Of a stretch of 64,000 nt of DNA, positions 11,049 through 22,155 are shown one piece after another. Position 1 is the first letter of the stretch. Each line of letters starts with the position of its first letter. The position numbers and the translations under genes are program-made. The notes under the pieces are model-generated. The model saw only the letters and a program-made list of their open reading frames with translations, was not told the origin of the DNA and did no database searches. Origin of the DNA: Centrapalus pauciflorus. Lineage: Eukaryota > Streptophyta > Magnoliopsida > Asterales > Asteraceae. Where the stretch lies: NCBI GenBank assembly GCA_020465985.1, contig JAANYP010004684.1, positions 179,001 to 243,000 on the forward strand, in the 5' to 3' direction.

Positions 11049-12533
11049 CTACATTTTCCTCCTCGTGGATTCAAACGTAGTCCTCGGAAAGGTATGACCA
11101 TCGTCATTCAGGTGCAACGTCGCCATGTCCTTTTCGATTGTACCTGCATTTTTATCCAAAGGAATGTTAAATGACTCAAATAATTTATCATAGTCAAATA
11201 TCCATTCCGGACCTGTTTGGGGTTCATGTGTATAACTTGTGACTTCAATGTTATACACAATTTCCACTGTACCATTTGTTTTGTTAAAAACCCGCTTGTT
11301 TGGTGAGTTCGGCACATAACCTAGGAAGTATCCTTTGTCAGCCTTTTCACCAAACTTCGGTTGATGTTTTGTACGCAATAAAGTGCATGGTACCCCAAAC
11401 GGTTCGAAGCCAGTTAAATTAGGTGGCCGTTTATTCAAAATTTCGTAACAGGTTTTCTTCAAAGATTTGACAGTTAGGACCCGGTTTAAAATGTGACATG
11501 CGGTATTCACTGCCTCCCCCCAAAACATGGTAGGAAGCTTTGAATCCGACAACATAGTCCTAGCTGCCTCAATCAGTGTCCTGTTTTTACGTTCGGCCAC
11601 CCCATTTTGTTGAGGCTCATATGGTGCACTAAATTGATGCACTATGCCCTTTGAGAGGCAATATACACCAATTACAGTGTTTTTGAACTCAGTTCCATTA
11701 TCACTACGTACCCTTTTAACCCGTGTTCCGTAGGAATTCTCCACTTGGTCTAAGAACCCGATGAGCTTGGAAGCCGTCTCGTCCTTTGTACCTAGAAAGA
11801 AAACCCAAGAAAACCGTGAGTAATCGTCAGTGATAACTAAGAAGTACCAACTACCTCCTATACTCCTTTTGTTGATTGGTCCGAAAAGGTCCATGTGCAA
11901 CAAATCGAATGTTGAGGTTATGGAGTTCTGCGTCTTGGACTTGTGTGTCTTCTTATGTTGTTTGCCCTTCTTGCATGGTAGACACTTGTCCTCGAACTGA
12001 AAGCTCTTCATAGGCACACCTTGCACCAATCCATGTTTCGTTATGTAGTTCATTTTTCTTAGGTGCAAGTGAGCCATGCGTCTGTGCCACAGTACCGATT
12101 CCGTCTCCGAAGCTTTTGATAATAAACAAATTGGCCCCATCGAAGTCTCCGGCTTGTTCATATCCAGCATGTACAAGTCATTCTTCCTTGGTGCCCGCAT
12201 CAATACCCATTCTTCAGGAATCTTGAATCCCGGTTTTAGCACTAACGCTTCAGTGTTAGTGAACAACACTGAATTCTTCTTGTCACAGATTTGTGATACA
12301 CTAATGAGATTGTGAACCAGTTTATCAACGTGATAAACTTGGTCCAACTTTATCGTCCCATTAGTTACCACTCCGGTACCCGTGATGTTTCCTCCTTTGT
12401 TTCCCGCGAATGATACAAATCCGCGATTCCCACCATTGAAGTCTGTAAGTAGACCTCTTTCCCCTGTCATGTGCCTGGAGCATCCACTGTCGACGAACCA
12501 TTTGTTGTTTGGACCTGTGGTAATCTCCTGCAC
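11049..12533 (-). pseudogene. Copia protease and integrase (element A)
   Basis: The frame opens just after the gag stop and begins with the aspartic protease block WFVDSGCSRHMTG. It continues with the GAG-pre-integrase zinc region (WHRRMAHLHLRKMNY, then CLPCKKGKQ), the integrase core with DLFGP, SDNGTEF and the PQQNGVAERKNRTLIEAARTML block, and the GKKG-like C-terminal region. The three catalytic acidic residues of integrase are present. Compared with element C the frame ends early: 112 bp are missing between two copies of TCCAC, which shifts the frame near 11060. Confidence 0.9.
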
Positions 12534-12548
12534 ATGAAAGAAAATAGG

Positions 12549-15085
12549 TTAGTTATCACGGGGAACCCAAGCCATAACTGACTTGGTTATACCATTCTCG
12601 TCCACATACTTAAACTCTTTCAAATACATATCTCGCCTTTCAGGTGACTTGGGTCGTTGAACAGGAGTTTGTTGTGGTGCCGAGTGATGTAAATTCACTC
12701 TCTGCCTTTGAGTAGGCATTTGTTGTGGAGCTCTTGAATAATTCCTATTATATTGCATTTCGGATTGTGATCCCTGAGCTCTTACCGGTGCGTAATGTCT
12801 AACAGGAGTATGAGACTTAACTTGAGTGTGTGCCCTGCTAGGTGTTGTGCTCCTATAGACTTGTTGATGTGCTGACCTAGATTGATTAATGACACGATTC
12901 GGTGAATTTGTCCTAACCACTTCCTTTGGTCCAACCTTTACCGGTGTTTGTTTCACAACTTGTTTTGGTGCGGCCTGCATAGTTTTCTCGGTACTCTGAG
13001 AACTACTAGTGCTCGCCACATTTGTTGAGGGCTTAACAGGTGCTGGGTGCACTGTCTTAGGTGTAACTTCGGCTTTCCTAAGTGGACAGTGAGAAGCAAC
13101 ATGCCCCTTTTCATGACATCTGAAGCAAGACATCTTATCTATGGACTTTTTGTGTGTTCCCTTAGACTTAGGTGTCTCACTAGTGTCTTGTTCCTGTTGA
13201 ACATCTATCGCGACTGGTTCATCGTCTTGATCATTAAAATCAATTTTATGTTTTCATGCAGGTGTTTCACTGGAGGAAGACACAAATTTGACTTTCTTAA
13301 CCTTGACGGTTGTGTCAGTCACCTTAGGTGCATTATCTATTACAGGCTCAGGTGTAGGTGTAGGTATGTCCTCTAAGTCTACTGATTTATCAGTTTTCTC
13401 CTGAGGCTGAGGCACGTAGTTTGCATTAAAAGGTGGAGGAATTTCATGAAATCCTAGACCTACAGGCTTTTTAGACTCGCGTTGAGCGTCTAAAACTTTT
13501 CCTAGGTTCAGGCTTGAATTCCTAAACTTTTCTAACTTACTATTCGCCTCAGCTACCTTTACCTTTGTTTCAGCTAGCTCTATGTCTTTGTCCTTAAGAA
13601 TTTTGGTTAAGGCCTCTACATGCTCATACATAAGCTCAAACCTAACACACTGCTCACTCACTTTGTCTTTCAGAACTATTACATCTTGAGCATCAGCCTT
13701 AAGCTTTTCCTTAAGATCTTGCTTAATATCGTTTAGGCTAGCGTTATCAGCTTTTAAATTCTCATTTTGAGCAGTTATGGTTTTATGTGATTCTAAGACT
13801 AGATATAACCTATCGTTAGAAGTAACACACAACGCACATAATTCACGAAAAAGAGAGAAAGTCAGACTAACCTTTGTGTTATCAGATTCCACGTTGGCCA
13901 TTTGAGCGGCAAACTCCAGAAGCGTCTGATCATTCGTCTTCTCCACCCACATCGGACTGTTGTCCCTTGTGGTCTGCTCTTCCCCTTCACACCCAGTCTC
14001 TGTGACTTCAGCCATAAAAGCCCGAGCATTTGATTCTGGATGTGAGCTCCAGTCGTAAGTACCGTCTAGTTGTCTGTCAAAAGTGACATTTGATAGTAGA
14101 CCAGCTAGATTGGCTTGACCGACAGATGAACTCGGAAGGTATCGTTGTTGGGACTGATTCTGATATTGTCCCTGATGCTGACTCTGCCCTTGGTACGTAT
14201 CTACCTTTGGTCTCTGACATTCTCTGGCGAAGTGCCTCAGACCTTGACAGTTATAACACTTGACCTTGGACTTATCAAATCCAATTCCTTTATTGTTCAT
14301 CGTCAGATTCCTCCCAGTTCGTTTGATGAATCTCTTAATCCGTTGGGTTACCATGGCCAGTTTCCATTTAAGATCCATTTCCTCAAGATCGTCAGGGTCG
14401 ACCTGATCGTAGTCTTCATCCCAGAGAGCAGGATCGTTTATCTTTCCCTGAACGCAGTTCCCATATGCAGCCACAAATGAAGCAAGTAAGTTCAAATGTT
14501 CTTCAGCTGATTTTGCGCTCATGGGCATCTTCGAGTAGCCCTGAGATGTCGCCGCCTGTGCTGCTTGAGGTTGCTGTTCTTCTGATCTTCCCAACCCTAA
14601 GAACGCTATGTTTAGTGTGTCATCAGACTCTGCTGGTGACGACGTTTCTCCGGTGAAAAACGCTGTAGCAGTCTTCAGATCGGCGGTCGCTGAAGGTTTT
14701 GTTGATTTTCCAAAATACATCGCTGGATTCTGGACTTGCTTGTAATCCGTTTCGGCCTTCAGTAGCTCAAAATGATATGCCCGCAACGTTCCCACGATAT
14801 CCTCCAGAGATTGGGTATAATACTTGTCTTCATTAAGCTTTATCATTGCCACATACATAGCCCATTTGGCTGGTAAGGCAACTAGAAGCTTGTTGTTCTT
14901 CTCAGTGTCATTATACTCAATCCCGTGACTTTCAAGCTCCGTCAATAGATGATAAAATCGGGTGATGGTATCATCCAACTGTTTATCCTTCAACGCCTTG
15001 AAAATTGCAAACTCTTGTTTCAACAGCTCCATACGCTTTCTACGAACCCTAGGATTACCCTTACACCTCTTTTCTAGAGACTCCC
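12549..15085 (-). pseudogene. Copia gag, 5'-truncated (element A)
   Basis: This is a nucleocapsid-type gag protein of the UBN2 class (RFYHLLTELESHGIEY, ALPAKWAMYVAMI). A first zinc knuckle, CX2CX4HX4C, lies near 14230-14270 (KCYNCQGLRHFAREC). It is followed by a coiled-coil stretch (about 13560-13750) and a second knuckle near 13100 (CFRCHEKGHVASHC). The C-terminal tail is basic and Gln/Pro-rich and ends WVPRDN and a stop. One in-frame TGA at 13254-13256 interrupts the frame where element C has GGA. The first ~110 codons are missing because the element is cut at 15085. Compared with B the protein is recognisably the same family but clearly diverged. Confidence 0.88.
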
Positions 15086-15489
15086 TGTAGGTCCCGAGAG
15101 GTTCCCAAAGTATATAGCTTTAAGCTGTAGAGGGGGGGGTGAATACAACTATTTAAAAACTACACACTATTTTCTCAATGTTTGTATGTATTATCAACAA
15201 TTTGTTAATTACAAACAAGCTTGAATGCGGAAAGGTTCAAGCTGAGATGACAGATACAACAGTATGTTTACTAGTCTAAGACAGACTCAAACTAGATTAC
15301 AATGAATACACTCACTAATAAGCACTCACTGTGTTTACAAGACTTAGAGGAACAGCTTAAGTAGAACAGCTTAGACACAAAGAAACTGTATTACACAAGC
15401 AGGCTTGCATGCATGAAGAATATACTTGCACGTTCACTCTTGGCTTCAGCACTTAGCTTTTTGGCTTATCTTTTCTGACCTTAGAAGCT

Positions 15490-15500
15490 TCCTTTTATAC
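15490..15500 (-). promoter_or_regulatory. TATA box in SIRE 3' LTR
   Basis: On the minus strand the sequence reads GTATAAAAGG and is followed by AAGCTTCTAAGG. The 5' LTR carries the same block at about 27938-27948, and that copy would drive the element. Confidence 0.6.
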
Positions 15501-15896
15501 TCACTCAGAGGATCTAAGAGAAACTTTTTCATTGGACGGAATGAAAAAGGAGAAGTCTTGTATGAAAAGACAACATAACCTTTTCTGCACTTTCTGAAAA
15601 GCAGACTTGTCTTCTTGTGTGCAGAACTTTTGTCTTTTCACTTTGTCTACTGTTGCATTGCCTTTAACTAAATAAGGAATGTCAACTTTGCGTCTTTCTT
15701 CCTTGTAAAGGCCTATTTTGATATAAGAAAAAGGTCTGTCACCCTTTTTCAAATAACCTTTTGTCTTCATGTAACAGAACAGCTTGGGCAGACTGAGCAG
15801 TTCTGTTTTCCACTTTGTCTTCGACTTTGTAAACTGATCTTGCAGCCAAAGACAATACATGAGGACTTGGAAACATATTCCATAAAGTGTTTTAGT

Positions 15897-15936
15897 CTGT
15901 TCACAAAGAACAGGTTCTGTTCACAAAGAACAGAAC
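15897..15936 (-). repeat. Tandem palindromic 20-mers in SIRE U3
   Basis: Two adjacent copies of a 20-bp unit each contain the perfect inverted repeat CTGTTC-ACAAA-GAACAG. The 5' LTR has the same pair at 28343-28382. They lie upstream of the TATA box and could be repeated protein-binding sites; that role is inferred. Confidence 0.8.
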
Positions 15937-16211
15937 ACTTGAAAAATGCCCAAGCTGCTCACTAGTATAGAGCAGCGTAGACAGTTTATGTCCAGCCTGT
16001 TCAGCAGACAGAGCAGCTTGGACAAACTGTCTTAGTTGCAACACATGCAACACATAGAACATCTTTGGACTGATATTGCAAATCATTTTCAGGTTTCAAT
16101 AAGGCATATAACAGGCCTTAAATTCAACCATCAAATGCATCAGCAGGTTTGATTAGTAATCTCCCCCTCAGATGTAGAACAGGTTTGACTGAGGCCTTTT
16201 TGTGCCTAACA

Positions 16212-16221
16212 ATCTCCCCCT
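16212..16221 (-). other. Polypurine tract of the SIRE element
   Basis: On the minus strand AGGGGGAGAT lies immediately before the 3' LTR start TGTTAGGC. This is the expected position and composition for the plus-strand primer. Confidence 0.85.
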
Positions 16222-16554
16222 ATTTGCAATAACCAGTCTAAGCTTGTCTTCGTCAAAAATCACTATATATTTTTACAATATACTTGTTGAAATAGAATTA
16301 CAACGTCAACATAAAGTAAAAGATCAGTTTATATATATACTGATTTTTGAATACATTAGAACAACACATGTTCTTACAAAAGTACAACTAATGTACTAAT
16401 ATATATTACAACTAATGTAAAGCGAAATTACAACAAATGTAAATAAAGTACAACTGACGTACATTGGACTGTTTTTGTCGGGAGCAAATAATGGTAAGCC
16501 TGTCCAACTGATGGACAGCTTCCATTCTTCACCTACCCATATGGTAGATGGACT
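16222..16554 (-). other. 3' untranslated stretch of SIRE element
   Basis: There is no gene between the envelope-like stop codon and the polypurine tract. The sequence is AT-rich with several ACAACTAATGTA-type repeats (about 16380-16460). Confidence 0.6.
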
Positions 16555-19500
16555 TCACTGGACTGGAGGTGGCATTCCTTGTTTGAATCTTCTTTCAAGT
16601 TCTTCCTTCGTTTCTTCCATTTCTTCAATTTCAACCCTGAGGAACATGAAGTTAGAATCTTGAAGCTCACCTCTGTTATAGAATCCTTTCAGCTCATCCC
16701 AGATGGCTGCTCTCCATAAGCTGGACTGTCTGAAGGAGGAGGCAATCCTGAAGGCTGCAAGCTGCTTAAGACCAACTTTATGTAGGTCTGAAGCTCTTTG
16801 AAAGCATTTCTTTTGAGACAAGGGATCTACAAAAAATGCCCCTAACTCAGGCTCTTCAATTACTTTGCCATCTTCAAATTCTACTCCTTTAGGCAGGCTG
16901 TGGTCAACTCCTTTAATTTCCACAGCATAATCTCCTTGTTCAATCATTATAAGGAGTTCTTCCAGCTCTGTGTCCTTCTTAGTTCTCCTGGCCGTTATTT
17001 TAGGATGTGTCACAAAGACACCTTCACTTACTTCTTTAGAGATCAGGCCAAGGTCCTTTACTCTTTCCATCAATTTCTTGACATATGCCCTGATTACCTT
17101 AGTCGTTTCTGACTTTGATTCACTCAGGGCAACTGCCAGCTCAATCCATTCTCTGTACCCCATCTGTGCTACGTCAGTATGGTCATATGTTTCCAATTCT
17201 GGGCCTGTTGCACCCATTCTTGTTATTTTCAGCTTCCACTGACTGCCTTTCCTTGATACAGGGACAACTTTGACAATTGCTTCCTTGGCTAGCCTTCTTT
17301 CAGCAACATCATGAAACTTTTTCTTTGCCAAGTTGTCAAAGTGGTATTGAGCTCTTGCATGAGGCACTGTAGATTTGGTCACAGAGACCGGAGTACCTTT
17401 TTTTACTTCCTTTTCCTTCTCCCCTGCTGATCCCTTAGCAGCTTCTAATATTTTCTTTTGCACTTCCAGAGTAGACATTTTAATTTTCTTTGCTTCTTGA
17501 AGTGCAAAAGCTTTGGCAGATTCTTCTTCTTTTCTAAGCACTTCCAGAGCTTGAAGCTGCTCTTCTCTAAACTCAAAGTACTTGTGCATAGGAAGACCCA
17601 TTTCTTTAGCCCTGGCTTTGTGAAATTAATCTTCTGCTTGTTTCTGCTGTATGGGATCATCTTTTGCTTTTCCTTTTCCTTTAGTGGTAGCAGCCTCAGG
17701 AATTTCCTCTTCTTCTTCTGTTATAATTAGATGCCTTCTTTTACTACTGGGCCTGTCCTCAGAGATGAATTCCTCCCCCTTAGACTGAGCAGGGTTTGGA
17801 GAGACAGCCTGAGTAGGCAGAGCAGCTTGAGAAGCACCTTTAGCTGTACCTATTTCAAAAATATCTGCTGGCTGACCAGTTTGGGTTGCAGACACTGGTA
17901 TCTCCTTAGGAGAAGAAGTTTTCTCCCCCTTAGACTTAGTCTTCGAGGCAGATGACTTCTCCCCCTTTGAAGGAGATGAAGCAGCGACTTCAACACCTGG
18001 TCTGCCTGAAGACACAAAGTCAGCAGGCTTGCCAGCAGGTTTAGCAGAAGGTTTGGGACTAACAAGGCTAGTCACTAAGAAAGCCAAGTTATCCTTCACC
18101 TCTGAGAGCTGGGAAAGACATGTCTGAAGAGAAGAGGAGTGGGAATCAGCAAGGGAGGTTAGCTTGACAATATTTTCCCTATCAGACGCTGTGAACAGCA
18201 GAGTTTGCAGCTGTGCAAGATGAAGTTCTAGAGAATCTTGCACATCAGCAAGATCTGATGACACAGAGTTTGAAAGGGAGCCAATGAGAGTTTGTAAGCT
18301 AGCCAGAGTGGCGGAAAGAGTAGAGTTGCAAGAAGTAAGAAGAGATGACAGCTGTTGAGAAAGGGCTGTTATTGAGGACACAGAGTCCTGTTGCATGGAA
18401 AGAATAGAGGAGAGGGATGTGGACACATGTTGCAGCTGAGCAGTGAGTGCTAACAGCTGTGGAGAGTGATCAGGTTGTGGAGTGGTAGGGAAAGAGGCCT
18501 TGAACGAATAAAAGAACCCCTGAAGCTGTGCAGACACAGAGTCTGATATGATAGAGGGGAGAGAAGACAGAGAGGATTCTAAAGAACTAACTTTGTTGGT
18601 CAGCAAGGAAAGCTGATCCTTCAAAGGCAGGTCTTTAGGAGATGGAGGGGTATGGGTAGACTGTTTTGAGTGGGTAGATGGAGAAGATGATGATGAGGCT
18701 GGTGTTTGAGGATGAGATGGAGAGGGAAGAGAAACTTTTGAAAGAAGCTCCATAGCCTGGGCAAAAGTTAGATGGCCCAGCTTGGAAGGGTCAAGAGGTC
18801 CTTCAGCAGCGGCTGTAGCTGCATCACCAGGAGAAGGGGTTGGTGTTGAGGGCCTTTCAGATGCTGCTTGTGATGCAACATCCTCATGAAGACCAGTGGT
18901 GGTTCCCTCTGCAGTGCCTTGGTTTAAAAGCACCTCATTATTGGGAGATGGGATATGCATTTCAACATCAGCAGTGGTGAAACCTGCTGATGGAGTTTGC
19001 ATGGAGGGAGCAGCCTCACCAGAGGGATGGTGTGATCCCTGAGGTTCATCAGCTTGGGTTGTTGGTCCCTCAGCAGTTGTTTGGTGTAGAACAGCTGTAT
19101 CATGGGGAGCAGAAGATTGAGGCTGAGCTGCTGATTGGTCTATATCAGCAGCGTGGGCACCTCGTGCAGACTCAGGGTGTGAGAAGATTTTAGAGAGGGA
19201 CAGTGTGGCCGCAGTATGGAGTGGAGAGGACTCCTGTCTTTCAATATCCTCAGCCTGTTGGGAGGTTGGGATAGTTGATGTGGGTATCTCCGTTTGTACA
19301 ACTGGTTCCTGTTGGGAGGAACCAGAGGGTCTAGGCTGACTATGGGTATACTCAGAATGGAGTGAAGCATGCTCCAATGTGGCTGAACCTTCTCCCAAAA
19401 TAGGAGAGGCAGCAGGGGTTGCTTCTTTTACAACTGAACCCTGTTGAGAGGGAACAGAGGAGGTGGTTGTTGTAGCTGTTTTCTTTTTGGAGATAGATTT

Positions 19501-20703
19501 TCGGTGATAGAGAATGGATGGAATGGGTGATTGGGGAGAGGAGATGAGAGGTTCAGACTGGACAGATTTTGAGACTGGGTCAGAAACAGGTGGGTTGGCC
19601 TGTTCCAAAGTCTTAAAAGATGCCACAGAGGCACCAGCCACAGAGGCTTGAGGTTCAACAAATGAACCAGGGTGAGGAGTCTTCTCCTTTTCAGCCACAG
19701 AGGCTAAAGGTACATACTCAGTCTGAGCTGATTTGGCCTTCTTTTTCACAGGCCCAGCTTCAGCAGTTGCCAGGGTCCTCTTAACAAGTTTGGACCTGGC
19801 TTTGGATTTTGTTGCGGGAGCAGCAGCTTCTGGATCCATCCTCACAGCAGTGGGTCCTTCCACCAAACCTAACAACCTCCTCATCGGTGTGGATAGAGGA
19901 GGCTCATTTTGAAGTACAGGAGTATGGAAAATTCTATTCCCTATGACAGGGAATGCAGCAGACTTAAGTAAGGGCTGAGAGTTGTATAGTTGCTCACCAC
20001 AAACATGGTTGAAAATGAGGCTTAGAAACCTGGGATAACGGACAGCAGCTGGTCTTGGCTCTTGCTGCACCAGGTTCCTCAAGTTCACAAAGATCCACTT
20101 AGCCAAATCAAGGGTAGTCCCATCCACTAGCTGTAGGACTATTGGAACTTCATCTCTACTCAGTTGGTCAAATGAACCAACTTTGCTGCTGAAGGTCATC
20201 ATCACCGAAGCAAACAGAAAGCTGTAGGTAGGAGACAAATCCTTTCTGTACAATGTTGCTCCAATTTTGGGTTCTGCTACACCACAGAAGCGTAGCAGAT
20301 TTCTCATTTGCTCGTTCTCAGGCTGGGGCAGAACATATGACTCAGCAACAGGCAGATGAAGAACCTCCCTCAGAAGATCAGCAGTTATCTCAATGGTTTG
20401 AGTCCCATTAAGAATAGTCCCTTTGATGACTGTGGTGTTGGGGTTGTAAGAACAGGTGTACCAGAACTCATACACCATCTCCTGGTACAGGACACCAGGA
20501 GTTGCAGTCATAGCATAGTTCAACGGATGAACTTGTAGAAACTCCACCATTTGATCGTAACCTTTCCCCACATAGTTTTTGGGGATAGTAAGGTTTGCAA
20601 CGTAGTTTGTGGGTTTGATGGTCAGCATTGTGGTGACTGATGAGTGTTTGACAACATCATCACCAACGAACACTGAAAGAAAGGGATTAGGTCTGTGAGC
20701 CAT
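16555..20703 (-). pseudogene. SIRE envelope-like ORF, one internal stop
   Basis: This is the third ORF of the SIRE element, about 1,380 codons. I chose the Met at 20703 (MAHRPNPF); an in-frame Met lies 10 codons upstream at 20733. The N-terminal 260 residues form a globular domain (NYVANLTIPKNYVGKGYDQM, then Y-E-FWYT). It is followed by a Ser/Thr/Pro/Gln-rich region (about 270-680), a heptad-like Leu/Ser coiled coil (about 690-880), a basic linker, and a charged helical C-terminal domain (EEQLQALEVLRKEEESAK, then ELETYDHTDVAQMGY). A single in-frame TAA at 17626-17628 separates codons 1-1025 from the last 357. I see no signal peptide and no convincing membrane segment, so 'envelope-like' is positional, and the function is unknown. 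Such ORFs are a hallmark of the group. Confidence 0.85.
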
Positions 20704-21402
20704 TAGGAGAGTTTTGAGGTTTTGAGGAAGCAAAAGACACTTAGTCGATTTTTAGGGTTCTTGAGGATTTCTGGAAATGATGAGGAAGATGAAACAGTAT
20801 TTTGGTATTTATAGGATTTGAATGTGAGTGTGTATGAGAGAGAAGGTTTTGGGCGGTTTGATTTAAAAAAGTCGTTAACGGAAAACGGTACGGTTGTCCA
20901 TGTCAGACCATTTGTCAGACCACTTGAGTCCTTTTTAATCACTTACACACGTAATCCACATTATCCGTATTAATTAAGTTAAAAAAACCTTAATTAAGTA
21001 ACTTAAGTTTGAAGAAAGGTAATTAAAATTTTTGGTCTAAGTTGTTGGTCAACCCTGTGATGACCAAGGTCATCACAAGCTGGTCAATCTTCAAGCTGTT
21101 CATTTTTCAAACTATTCCTCCAGCCTGCTCTCCTTTTTAAGAGCAGGTTGTGTTCAATAATTGAACAGGTTACAAGACAATGGCTTGTAGGACAGTGTGA
21201 AGAAGTGGACAAGTTGAAGATTGGACCATCAGAGCAGGCTGGACGAATAAACTGATTTTGTTCAGCCTGTTGTATGCTCAAGATGTTCAAGTTTTTCAGA
21301 CAAATGACTAAGTATAGAACATGTATAACCTGTTCTGTCTAAGCTGTTCTGAGAAACTTGAGCAGTGTGAAACACACAGATTTTTAGACCTTTGAGAAAC
21401 AC
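20704..21402 (-). other. pol-env spacer of SIRE with hairpin domain
   Basis: There is no gene in this stretch. It separates the pol stop codon from the envelope-like start. The part nearest pol (21056-21242) contains five inverted repeats, annotated separately. The part nearest the envelope-like start is AT-rich and unstructured to the eye. Confidence 0.75.
21056..21242 (-). other. Multi-hairpin RNA domain in SIRE spacer
   Basis: Perfect inverted repeats occur at 21056-21065/21068-21077 (TGTGATGACC), 21124-21131/21140-21147 (CCTGCTCT), 21151-21157/21161-21167 (TGTTCAA) and 21171-21176/21184-21189 (TACAAG). A 12-base pair, CCAGCCTGCTCT at 21120-21131 with its complement at 21231-21242, can close the last three into one domain. 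CCTGCTCT can pair either with 21140-21147 or with 21231-21238, so two exclusive folds are possible. An RNA role is inferred. Confidence 0.65.
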
Positions 21403-22155
21403 TTAGTCACTCTTGTTTAACATTCCCAGCTTGCTGACAAGGTAATTAAACCTTGTTTCATCCAGAGGTTTGGTGAAAATGTCTGCAAGCTGTTCATTTG
21501 TGGAAATAAAACTTACCTCCACATTACCTTTCTGAATGTGATCCCTGATGAAGTGATGTCTGACTTGAATATGCTTTGTTCTTGAATGAAATACTGGATT
21601 GTTGGAGATGGCTATGGCACTTGTGTTATGAAACATAATAGGAGTTTTCCTATACACAAGGCCATAATCTTCAAGCTGATGCTGCATCCACAGAATCTGC
21701 CCACAGCAGCTTCCAGCAGCAATGTACTCAGCTTCAGTAGTAGAAGTGGACATTGAGTTCTGCTTCTTGCTACTCCAACTGATCAACTTTCCACCAAGGA
21801 GTTGACATCCACCTGTTGTGCTTTTTCTGTCTAGCCTGCAGCCTGCAAAATCAGAATCTGAATAGCCTGTTAGTTCAAGGCTGGAGTCTTTGGGATACCA
21901 AAGACCCAAACCTGGTGTACCCTTTAGGTATCTGAAGATTCTTTTAACAGCAGCTAGATGAGAATCCTTTGGATCGGCTTGGAACCTAGCACACAGACAA
22001 GTGGCAAACATAATATCAGGTCTACTAGCAGTTAAATATAGCAAGCTCCCGATCATGCCTCTGTAAGCTGTTACTGAAACAGCTTTACCACTGGCATCAG
22101 CATCCAATTTTACATTAGTTGCCATTGGGGTTTTAATAGGCGAACTTTGATCCAA
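21403..22155 (-). pseudogene. SIRE RNase H and RT tail
   Basis: This is an open 250-codon frame beginning in the RT connection region (IKTPMATNVKLD) and continuing through YLTASRPDIMFATCLCARFQ into RNase H. The RNase H landmarks are YSDSDFAGC, the KSTTGG turn, STTEAEYIAAGSC, the SNNPVFHSRTKHI block and the terminal QLADIFTKPLDETRF. Catalytic acidic positions are present. The frame ends in TAA 670 bases upstream of the envelope-like ORF. It is a domain remnant rather than a free gene, because the RT upstream is scrambled. Confidence 0.88.

Larger units (their letters stand above)
7042..15085 (-). mobile_element. Copia element A, 3' portion of env-class element
   Basis: The order on the minus strand is gag (5' end missing), PR-IN, RT, RNase H, a non-coding spacer with hairpins, the C-terminal part of an envelope-like ORF, and the 3' LTR. 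The element is cut at 15085 inside gag, where a SIRE LTR begins. Its pol closely resembles that of fragment C on the other strand. It carries at least four coding breaks and an internal deletion that removes most of the envelope-like ORF. Confidence 0.85.
15086..16211 (-). mobile_element. 3' LTR of the SIRE-type element
   Basis: On the minus strand the 1,126-bp LTR starts TGTTAGGCACAAAAAGG and ends GGGACCTACA. It matches the 5' LTR at 27535-28657 along its whole length but differs by eye at more than 20 sites in the first 500 bases. U3 contains two direct copies of a 20-bp unit with the palindrome CTGTTC-ACAAA-GAACAG (15897-15913 and 15917-15933). The TATA box lies at about 15491-15500. The left flank is CTCCC; the right end of the element is followed by TTAAC, so the target sites do not match. 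Confidence 0.93.

Noticed and set aside
20704..21402. Readthrough of the pol stop into the envelope-like ORF, as described for soybean SIRE1
   Set aside because: Here pol and the envelope-like ORF are separated by about 670 non-coding bases with many stops, so simple stop-codon suppression cannot join them.
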